A stretch of 64,000 nt of DNA from Anomaloglossus baeobatrachus (lineage: Eukaryota > Chordata > Amphibia > Anura > Aromobatidae), in contig NC_134353.1 of the NCBI RefSeq assembly GCF_048569485.1, positions 68,588,730 to 68,652,729 of the forward strand, written 5' to 3'. Below the pieces are notes generated by a model. It searched no databases. It saw nothing but the letters and a program-made list of their open reading frames with translations, and was not told where the DNA came from. This document shows positions 57,901 through 64,000 of this stretch, piece after piece. Position 1 is the first letter of the stretch. Each line of letters starts with the position of its first letter. Both the position numbers and the translations under genes were made by a program.

Positions 57901-60213
57901 AACTGACATCCGGCATAGCCTGCTATCAGACCAGGGTTTAAATAGGCAGAGTTCGCAATGGAAACGCCCATTGCTCAACACACCTGGTCTCTGTCCAAAC
58001 CATTCCTGGCCACAAGAGGGAGCATCACAGCAGCCAAAGCATAACTGACATTCACAACACCCATGTGTCTGAACATGTGAAAACGGACACCACATGTATT
58101 GGAAACAGGGACGTGTGTAGGGGGCCTTAGGCTATGTGCGCACGTTGCGTACAGTCACTGCAGAAATTTCTGCAGCGATCTGAAGAGCACATGTGCGCTT
58201 TAAATCGCTGCAGAAATGTCCGTAGTGAAGCCGATTCCATGCGCTCTGCCTGCAGCTCCTCCCATAGACAGAGCAGGAGCTGCAGGCAAAGCGCATGAAA
58301 GAAGTGACATGTCACTTCTTTTTACGCAGCGCTTCGGCAGTAGCCGAAGCGCTGCGCTCTAAAACGCCACGTGCGCACGGCCCCTGCACAATCTCCATAG
58401 ACTGTGCAGGGGACGCAGGACGCATGCAGTTACGCTGCGCTACAAAGCGCATCATAACTGCATGTATTTGCGCAACGTGCGCACATAGCCTTAGGTATAG
58501 TACAGTAATCTAATGTGCCAAAACTCTACCATCAGCTTGGGCTTTAAAAAGGGAACCCGTCACCAGTTTTATGCCCTATAAGCTGCGGCCACCACCAACC
58601 AGTAGGCTCTTATACAGTGTGTCCACCCATTTCCTATCCACCGCCATTAACTTGAGAACGGCGGCAGCTATAGACATAGAAGTGGTGTCTAGGTATAGTA
58701 AAGTAGCCATGCGCTACGCAATGACACCACCTATAGCACCACCTGGTGGAAAACAACAGAGTTAGCATTTTTATCTTGAAAATGTGGAACAAGATAGAGG
58801 AAAAAAGTGAATTACAAAGTTGTAGGGCATCATCACTTCTATACGAATCGACACCTTGCATACAGAAATGCTATGATTAGAACATGTAAAACTCACAAGG
58901 CTGCAGACGTGAAGCGATACCTCATGGAGACCTTCCTACAAGTCATTGGGTATGGTGGCTGTGTGGAGTGGCCTCCACGCTCACCTGACCTAACTGAGGT
59001 GGACTTCTTTCTGTGAGGTCACATCAAACAGCAGGTGTATGCGACCCCTCCACCAACATTGCAGGACCTACGACGACGTATCACAGATGCTTGTGCAAAC
59101 GTGTCACCTACCATATTGCACAACGTGCAGCAAGATACAGTATGCTGTCCAGAGTCCAGCTGTGCATTGCAGCTGACGGTGGCCACTTAGAGCGCCATAT
59201 GCGTGACAAGTATTCAATGGTTTTTTTTGGGTGGTGGGGGGGGGGGTTGTCATGGGTTTCACATCATAGCATTTCTCTATGCAAGGCGTCAATTCGTATT
59301 GAATTGATGATGCCCGACAACTTTGTAACTTACTTTTTCTCTATCTCGTTCCGTTTGAGTTAAAAATGCTAACTCTGTTTTCCACCAGATGGCGCTATAG
59401 GTGGTTTCATTGCGTAGCGCATGGATACTTTACTATACCTAGACACCACTTCTATGCCTATAGCTGCCGCCATTCTCAAGTTAATGGTGGTGGACAGGAT
59501 ATGGGTGAACACACTGTACACAGCACTCTAACATGATAGATATAGATCTTCTAGGTGAATATTATAAAGTGTTTACATTCTACACAGCGGCCTGGGCTCT
59601 TATATACAGGATGTTAGAATGCTGTATATAAGAGACCACTGGTGATGGCTGCTGCTTATAAGCCAAAAAAGTGGTGACAGGTTCCCTTTAAGAGCTCAGC
59701 TAATTGGCTAGACGAGTGTCTGTTGACAAGGTATAGGCTGAATTATGAATGCAGCTCTGCAGGAGAGAGAGCACTCTTCACAGCCACAATCTTGGATTGT
59801 GAGGCCCTAGCAATCAGCATGTCAGGATAACTTGCAAAGCTGGAACAACCACTTAAAAGTATTATAAAAGGATTTAACTTGTCAATAAAAATTAAGAACA
59901 TAAATAATGGGATGGATTTACAAAGTGACTTAACGTATTCCCCAACCCCTCCCCCCCCCCAAAGTACAAAGTGCAGTGAAAAATGCTCTATTGTCCTTGA
60001 TGCAAAATAAGCTCTAAAATGGGATTCCACCACGGATCGTGCGTCCCGGAGACTCACCTCTTTCACCGGTGTAACCTTCATGACTTATTTTCCGAAGACG
60101 CTCAAACCCTTGGTTTATGCTCCGGAGTTTGTCCTTTAAGTCTGTGTGTTTGCTGTGCAGGTCTTCTGCCTTAATCTCATTTTCATCAGGGCTGATAATA
60201 TTTTTGTGGATTT
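51850..60213 (-). CDS. LRPAP1: LRPAP1 (RAP), last four coding exons
   Basis: The 3' half of the gene for the receptor-associated protein, an ER chaperone that binds newly made LDL-receptor-family proteins (LRP1, LRP2 and others). It blocks early ligand binding and helps them reach the Golgi. Four exons on the minus strand (60058-60213, 54357-54439, 54030-54206, 51850-51918) join in phases 1, 0 and 0. They give about 161 residues that follow vertebrate RAP from its IHENVIS region to the end, including domain 3. The last four residues are HNEL, RAP's ER-retrieval signal. Introns of about 5.6 kb, 150 bp and 2.1 kb are filled with transposons. Exons for domain 1 and most of domain 2 are not found up to 64000 and should lie to the right. 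No frame damage is seen, so the gene looks alive. Confidence 0.93.
52400..52745 (+). repeat. Minisatellite of GGTATAGGGGGGCTCCA units
   Basis: Units of about 25-55 bp combining CTCCACACTACC, CATCCAGACTACT and GGTATAGGGGGG, repeated about ten times within an LRPAP1 intron. The G runs may form quadruplexes. Confidence 0.8.
53045..53370. mobile_element. MITE with TAGGGATGA ends
   Basis: TAGGGATGATCGAATACC at the left and GCGAATACATTCGCTCATCC then CTA at the right form inverted ends. Inside, TATCCGACGAATA and TCGTCGGATACCGAAT repeat in inverted sense. It lies in an LRPAP1 intron. Non-coding. TA at each end may be part of the target. Confidence 0.6.
53375..54025. other. LRPAP1 intron, nothing else recognised
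   Basis: Intron sequence upstream (plus sense) of the 54030 exon boundary, with an A-rich tract at 53975-54007. No repeat family or exon was identified. Confidence 0.5.
54030..54206 (-). CDS. LRPAP1: LRPAP1 exon (domain 3 helices)
   Basis: 177 bp (59 codons) in phase 0 on both sides, with a TTTAG acceptor and a GTCGGT donor. It reads [40 protein letters not shown] and [19 protein letters not shown]. The Lys/His-rich helix is the part of RAP that grips acidic LDL-receptor repeats. Its histidines, kept here in EKHQHYQ, are thought to allow release at lower pH in the Golgi. Confidence 0.93.
54357..54439 (-). CDS. LRPAP1: LRPAP1 exon (start of domain 3)
   Basis: 83 bp with a CAG acceptor and a GTAAAA donor. 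It completes the split Asp codon, then reads [20 protein letters not shown] and SELDSFK, matching the EEPRVIDLWDLAQSANLTDK region of mammalian RAP. It ends in phase 0. This exon is too short to appear as a long open frame and is recognised only by homology and splice sites. Confidence 0.92.
54878..55285. mobile_element. TTAA MITE, complete copy
   Basis: 408 bp with ends AGGGAATCTGTCAGCAGG and CCTGCTGACAGATTCCCT, flanked by TTAA at 54874-54877 and 55286-55289. An inner TTTTTGCTATCTCATCTGAG-like block and its TTACATAGCAAAAA mirror extend the TIR. It is the reference copy for the fragments near 1701 and 2903. Confidence 0.8.
55290..56538. mobile_element. TTAA element with CACCTTCACGACC ends
   Basis: 1249 bp; left end CACCTTCACGACCGG, right end complementary to CCCCTTAACGACCGCGGGCC, flanked by TTAA at 55286-55289 and 56539-56542. 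The left TTAA is the same one that ends the MITE at 54878-55285. The interior includes a GACAGCGCCATTA hairpin near 56328-56365 and TTTTTGCGCA-type stretches. The open frames at 55318-56231 lack motifs. Probably non-autonomous. Confidence 0.75.
56543..56858. other. LRPAP1 intron, nothing recognised
   Basis: No exon, repeat or inverted end was identified in this interval. Confidence 0.4.
56862..58126. mobile_element. Harbinger-like MITE with GGCCCCCT ends
   Basis: Left end GGCCCCCTTAACACACC and right end GTGTGTAGGGGGCC, flanked by TTA on both sides (56859-56861 and 58127-58129). Inner blocks with GTGTGAAAACAGAG and ACATGTGAAAACGGA repeat inverted. A solo LTR at 57189-58059 has inserted; without it and its duplication the MITE is about 390 bp. 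Confidence 0.7.
57189..58059 (-). mobile_element. Solo LTR (Gypsy-like)
   Basis: A fossil of 871 bp inside the MITE above. On the minus strand it begins TGTTGTGAATGTCAG and ends in TCATAACA, with a TATTTAAAC box (plus strand 57933-57945). It is flanked by a perfect CCCATG duplication (57183-57188 and 58060-58065). No internal genes are present. It must be younger than the MITE it entered. Confidence 0.75.
58130..58490. mobile_element. Harbinger-like MITE, GGCTATGTGCGCAC ends
   Basis: 361 bp with inverted ends GGCTATGTGCGCACGTTGCG and CGCAACGTGCGCACATAGCC, flanked by TTA (58127-58129 and 58491-58493). The first TTA is also the right flank of the MITE at 56862-58126. The ends match those of the 1458-bp element at 8028-9485, so the two share a mobiliser. 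Confidence 0.8.
58615..59516 (+). mobile_element. Mariner-like element with long TIRs
   Basis: 902 bp, flanked by TA at 58613-58614 and 59517-59518. TIRs of about 170 bp start CAGTGTGTCCACCCAT and remain nearly matched through GGCGGCAGCTATAGACATAG, GTGTCTAGGTATAGTA and AACAGAGTTAGCATTTTTA. Between them is only the C-terminal third of a transposase, so it is an internally deleted copy. Confidence 0.75.
58955..59215 (+). pseudogene. Mariner-like transposase, C-terminal remnant
   Basis: [19 protein letters not shown] then TGA in place of the usual Trp codon, then [39 protein letters not shown] and, after a frame change, [13 protein letters not shown]. The [13 protein letters not shown] block carries the third catalytic acidic residue, here in a D position as in mariner-type enzymes. 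The N-terminal DNA-binding part and first two acidic motifs are absent. Confidence 0.65.
59700..60057. other. LRPAP1 intron, nothing recognised
   Basis: Intron sequence next to the 60058 exon donor. The short open frame on the minus strand is unsupported. Confidence 0.45.
60058..60213 (-). CDS. LRPAP1: LRPAP1 exon (domain 2 end)
   Basis: 156 bp after an AG acceptor at 60214-60215 and before a GTGAGT donor. It reads (E)[37 protein letters not shown] and [14 protein letters not shown], then the first base of a Gly/Asp codon. This lines up with human EIHENVISPSDL and LRSINQGLDRLRRVSHQGY as recalled. It starts with two bases of a split codon and ends with one (phase 1). The upstream 321-residue open frame on this strand merely runs through the acceptor into a TA microsatellite. 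Confidence 0.93.
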
Positions 60214-60621
60214 CTGTTACCAAGAAGAGAAATAAACAGAACCATGAGCCTTGTGTGCTGCACCTCGCTGTGTCAGTGTCCAAGAAAATACTGTGTGATC
60301 TGCACAGCCGCAGTGGATCAGGAACCTTTTTGGGCACATTAAGGGTTTGTTTTTTTTGTTTGTTTTTGAAGACTTCAAGGGGGTACATACAGCAACCATT
60401 CTCTGCATCATGACGACATGTGGAGGAACACAGGAGATGCCGACAAGACAAAAAAAAACAAAAAAACCCAATCCCCCCCCCCTCCACAACTAATGGCGTC
60501 AGACCGTACAGTATTAAACTGTACAAATTAACAACACAATCTACTGAAGATGGTCCCTCTACTCTGCAACATAAGCCTGCAGCTGCTGTATACTCCCAAA
60601 TTTTTATTTTTTCTAAATATT

Positions 60622-60624
<3 letters not shown>

Positions 60625-60720
<96 letters not shown>

Positions 60721-60783
60721 ATACATACATACACATATACACATCTATATATACATATATACATACATATACATACATATACA
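60625..60783 (+). repeat. TA microsatellite with ACAT/ATAC tail
   Basis: (TA)n at 60625-60710 followed by (ACAT)n-like sequence. It adjoins the left end of the Tc1 element at 60784; (TA)n and (CA)n also continue on its right at 62436-62490. So the transposon landed in a TA-rich simple repeat. Confidence 0.9.
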
Positions 60784-62435
60784 CAGTTAGGTCCAGAAAT
60801 ATTTGGACAGTGACACAATTTTCGCGAGTTGGGCTCTGCATGCCACCACATTGGATTTGAAATGAAACCTCTACAACAGAATTCAAGTGCAGATTGTAAC
60901 GTTTAATTTGAAGGTTTGAACAAAAATATCTGATAGAAATTGTAGGAATTGTACACATTTCTTTACAAACACTCCACATTTTAGGAGGTCAAAAGTAATT
61001 GGACAAATAAACCAAACCCAAACAAAATATTTTTATTTTCAATATTTTGTTGCGAATCCTTTGGAGGCAATCACTGCCTTAAGTCTGGAACCCATGGACA
61101 TCACCAAACGCTGGGTTTCCTCCTTCTTAATGCTTTGCCAGGCCTTTACAGCCGCAGCCTTCAGGTCTTGCTTGTTTGTGGGTCTTTCCGTCTTAAGTCT
61201 GGATTTGAGCAAGTGAAATGCATGCTCAGTTGGGTTAAGATCTGGTGATTGACTTGGTCATTGCAGAATGTTCCACTTTTTTGCACTCATGAACTCCTGG
61301 GTAGCTTTGGCTGTATGCTTGGGGTCATTGTCCATCTGTACTATGAAGCGCCGTCCGATCAACTTTGCGGCATTTGGCTGAATCTGGGCTGAAAGTATAT
61401 CCCGGTACACTTCAGAATTCATCCGGCTACTCTTGTCTGCTGTTATGTCATCAATAAACACAAGTGACCCAGTGCCATTGAAAGCCATGCATGCCCATGC
61501 CATCACGTTGCCTCCACCATGTTTTACAGAGGATGTGGTGTGCCTTGGATCATGTGCCGTTCCCTTTCTTCTCCAAACTTTTTTCTTCCTATCATTCTGG
61601 TACAGGTTGATCTTTGTCTCATCTGTCCATAGAATACTTTTCCAGAACTGAGCTGGCTTCATGAGGTGTTTTTCAGCAAATTTAACTCTGGCCTGTCTAT
61701 TTTTGGAATTGATGAATGGTTTGCATCTAGATGTGAACCCTTTGTATTTACTTTCATGGAGTCTTCTCTTTACTGTTGACTTAGAGACAGATACACCTAC
61801 TTCACTGAGAGTGTTCTGGACTTCAGTTGATGTTGTGAACGGGTTCTTCTTCACCAAAGAAAGTATGCGGCGATCGTCCACCACTGTTGTCATCCGTGGA
61901 CGCCCAGGCCTTTTTGAGTTCCCAAGCTCACCAGTCAATTCCTTTTTTCTCAGAATGTACCCGACTGTTGATTTTGCTACTCCAAGCATGTCTGCTATCT
62001 CTCTGATGGATTTTTTCTTTTTTTTCAGCCTCAGGATGTTCTGCTTCACCTCAATTGAGAGTTCCTTAGACCGCATGTTGTCTGGTCACAGCAACAGCTT
62101 CCAAATGCAAAACCACACACCTGTAATCAACCCCAGACCTTTTAACTACTTCATTGATTACAGGTTAACGAGGGAGACGCCTTCAGAGTTAATTGCAGCC
62201 CTTAGAGTCCCTTGTCCAATTACTTTTGGTCCCTTGAAAAAGAGGAGGCTATGCATTACAGAGCTATGATTCCTAAACCCTTTCTCCGATTTGGATGTGA
62301 AAACTCTCATATTGCAGCTGGGAGTGTGCACTTTCAGCACATATTATATATATAATTGTATTTCTGAACATGTTTTTGTAAACAGCTAAAATAACAAAAC
62401 TTGTGTCACTGTCCAAATATTTCTGGCCCTTACTG
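60784..62435 (-). mobile_element. Nearly intact Tc1-like transposon
   Basis: 1652 bp with ends CAGTTAGGTCCAGAAATATT and the complement of CAGTAAGGGCCAGAAATATT; both continue TGGACAGTGACACAA. The right end is followed by TA. A second AAAAGTAATTGGACAA motif pair lies inside (60990-61005 and 62214-62229), as in Tc1 elements with two transposase-binding sites per end. The single gene on the minus strand has one premature stop. It sits in an LRPAP1 intron in the same sense as the gene and is the best preserved transposon here. Confidence 0.9.
61039..62076 (-). pseudogene. Tc1-like transposase, one nonsense codon
   Basis: A 346-codon reading frame from MRSKELSIEVKQNILRL to GFATKY. It has an N-terminal pair of helix-turn-helix motifs (residues about 1-110, split by the GRPR-like KRPGRPR hook at 56-61). 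The catalytic core has WTDETK (Asp152), VKHGGGNVMAWACM, QMDNDPKHTAKA (Asp249) and SPDLNPTEHAF (Glu284), a DD34E triad with exact spacing. Codon 273 is TGA (61258-61260) where relatives have Trp in the [10 protein letters not shown] block; a single G-to-A change explains it. No frameshift is seen. Codons before the stop give 272 residues, lacking the catalytic Glu. Confidence 0.9.
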
Positions 62436-62439
62436 TATA

Positions 62440-62459
62440 TATATATACACACACACACA

Positions 62460-62490
<31 letters not shown>

Positions 62491-62492
62491 CA
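62440..62492 (+). repeat. TA/CA microsatellite
   Basis: (TA)n then (CA)n with one TCAC interruption, directly right of the Tc1 element. Confidence 0.85.
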
Positions 62493-62494
62493 GA

Positions 62495-63105
62495 TAAAAT
62501 GTGAATGTGGTCTTAAAATCTACTACATACCCTTTTAGGGATACTAAGGGAGACTAGATAATACATTTCCAATTTTCCCTTTTAAACAGTCGAAAAATGG
62601 CAGCACTTTGATGCCATCCCTATTTTTATGGACCGATTGATTTGACGGGTCTCTGGTATTTATTTGCAGACACTGTGACCGCCCCAGACATATGTACACT
62701 AGTGATGAGTGCTCATCACTAGTAACGAGTACCGAGCACAGCAATGCCCACTCATCACTAGTTACGATTACTGAGCACCCGCTCATCACTAATGAACAAC
62801 CCCATAGGATATAATGGTTGCACGTTCTGAGAACATGGATATAGCACATATATGATTAATATATGCCAGAATTAGGCCATAGTGAGTGCATCCTTGTGAG
62901 TCCATCCTCGCTTGTGGATGGTGGGAGAAGTGGACACCAAGGCTTAAAAAAAAAAAAAATTCTGTTCCTTACAAAAAGAATATACAGTCAATACAAGGCT
63001 TTTTGCTCGGAATAAATTTACATGGGATCTCAGATTTTTTTTTTTTTGCTAAACCACCTCTTATTTGTCATTGGGAAAAGCATTAAGAATATCAATTATA
63101 ATGTA
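62495..63105. other. LRPAP1 intron with a satellite fragment
   Basis: At 62695-62795 three imperfect, mixed-orientation units of the ACTAGTGATGAGC / GCTCATCACTAGT family (array at 43878-44705). Nothing else is recognised. A short TGTAGCGCCCCTG at 63108 may start an LTR-like sequence cut off by the DIRS end. Confidence 0.5.
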
Positions 63106-63214
63106 GCGCCCCTGAACCCATCACAGCACTACAAGGTACTGCATCCTGCCCTAGATGCAGGGCCTACCCCCAGGGACCTGGAAGACCAGTGCCGGTAACA
63201 GCAGAACACATTAA

Positions 63215-64000
63215 AGAAGGGAATTTTGTTTACTTACCGTAAATTCCTTTTCTTCTAGCTCCTATTGGGAGACCCAGACAATTGGGTGTATAGCTTCTGC
63301 CTCTGGAGGCCACACAAAGTATTACACTTTAAAAAGTGTAACCCCTCCCCTCTGCCTATACACCCTCCCGTGCATCACGGGCTCCTCAGTTTTGGTGCAA
63401 AAGCAGGAAGGAGGAAACTTATAAATTGGTCTAAGGTAAATTCAATCCGAAGGATATTCGGAGAACTGAAACCATGAACCAAAAGAACAATTCAACATGA
63501 ACAACATGTGTACACAAAAGAACAACAGCCCGAAGGGAACAGGGGCGGGTGCTGGGTCTCCCAATAGGAGCTCGAAGAAAAGGAATTTACGGTAAGTAAA
63601 CAAAATTCCCTTCTTCTTTGTCGCTCCATTGGGAGACCCAGACAATTGGGACGTCCAAAAGCAGTCCCTGGGTGGGTAAAAGAATACCTCGATAAAAAGA
63701 GCAGAAAAACGGCCCCCTCTTACAGGTGGGCGACCGTCGCCTGAAGGACTCGCCTACCTAGGCTGGCATCTGCCGAAGCATAGGCATGCACCTGATAGTG
63801 TTTCGTGAAAGTGTGCAGACTCGACCAGGTAGCCGCCTGACACACCTGCTGAGCCGTAGCCTGGTGCCGCAATGCCCAGGATGCACCCACGGCTCTGGTA
63901 GAATGGGCCTTCAGCCCTGAAGGAATCGGAAGCCCAGAAGAACGGTAGGCTTCAAGAATCGGTTCCTTGATCCACCGAGCCAAGGTTGACTTGGAAGCCT
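63215..64000 (-). mobile_element. End of a DIRS-type retroelement
   Basis: A fossil that runs off the right edge. It has an inverted pair (63215-63276 and 63553-63614, with TTTACTTACCGTAAATTCC and its complement) around some 280 bp. Then comes the minus-strand end of a tyrosine recombinase (63720-63983) with KAHSTRAVGASWAL and AATWSSLHTFTKHYQ, the Arg, His and Tyr block of DIRS recombinases. The reverse transcriptase would lie beyond 64000. Whether the whole element is intact cannot be judged from this piece. Confidence 0.7.

Larger units (their letters stand above)
58548..59687. mobile_element. TTAA MITE split by a mariner element
   Basis: The left part (58548-58612) has AGGGAACCCGTCACCAG and GCTGCGGCCACCACC; the right part (59519-59687) ends GGTGACAGGTTCCCT. 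Outer flanks are TTAA. The left part matches the complement of the right one (CTTATAAGCAGCAGCCATCA region), so the halves belong together and the TA-flanked element at 58615-59516 was inserted later. The end sequence resembles AGGGAATCTGTCA of the other TTAA family. Confidence 0.65.

Noticed and set aside
60214-60979. N-terminal part of a 321-residue minus-strand frame
   Set aside because: Only the last part (60058-60213) is an LRPAP1 exon; upstream the frame runs through intron and a TA microsatellite.
60214-64000. Search for the LRPAP1 exon before 60213
   Set aside because: No minus-strand segment resembling the DPRLEKLWHKA region of RAP was found; the exon should lie beyond the window.
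1-64000. tRNA, rRNA or snRNA genes
   Set aside because: No cloverleaf-like A/B boxes with a CCA-proximal stem, rRNA core or U-snRNA start was recognised by eye; a covariance search could still find small ones.

Overview
This window reads as a repeat-dense stretch of a frog (probably neobatrachian) nuclear genome. That is an inference from the mix of elements: several Tc1/mariner families, L1/Tx1-like, CR1 and L2 LINEs, a Penelope-like element, DIRS, solo LTRs, and many MITEs flanked by TTAA or by TTA/TAA. There are no bacterial-style operons, no tRNA or rRNA genes and no CRISPR. Almost every longer open reading frame belongs to a transposon or is a stop-free reading of a tandem repeat.

The one host gene recognised is LRPAP1 (RAP, the LDL-receptor-family chaperone) on the minus strand. 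Its last four coding exons lie at 60058-60213, 54357-54439, 54030-54206 and 51850-51918. Splice sites are AG/GT, the phases join correctly, and the protein ends in the ER-retrieval tetrapeptide HNEL. The upstream exons are not in this window and should lie beyond 64000.

Layout. 1-6866: TTAA and Harbinger-like MITEs, a hAT-like element full of 43-bp repeats, and a TIR element with a TG microsatellite. 7021-10583: an old Tc1 copy hit by two later insertions, with a 42-bp minisatellite grown inside its right TIR. 11318-12980: a solo LTR split by a Harbinger MITE. 14111-20427: an almost complete L1/Tx1-like LINE (minus) between perfect 17-bp duplications. 20798-21815: a 22-bp minisatellite. 23077-23697: a solo LTR. 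24195-27748: a Tc1 element with an L2 fragment in one TIR and an unclassified insertion in its transposase gene. About 27900-31000: a Penelope-like element with RT and GIY-YIG parts. 31598-35885: three MITEs and local inverted repeats. 37338-39128: a second copy of the first Tc1 family, with its own minisatellite. 39430-40636: a further Tc1 type. 41931-44705: a TIR element and foldback-derived satellites. 44924-49466: a Tc1 relic that holds a minisatellite, which in turn holds a CR1 LINE with a doubled C-terminal tail. 49488-51215: a MITE, a Tc1 relic and a CT-rich minisatellite. 51850 to the right edge: LRPAP1 exons and introns, the introns carrying TTAA and TTA MITEs placed back to back, a solo LTR, a mariner inside a MITE, and a nearly intact Tc1 with one nonsense codon. 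63215-64000: the end of a DIRS element.

The elements act as a layered record: many insertions are datable relative to each other, because target duplications are still legible and because undisrupted relatives of the same element lie elsewhere in the window. All boundaries were read by eye; copy numbers and identities are approximate.
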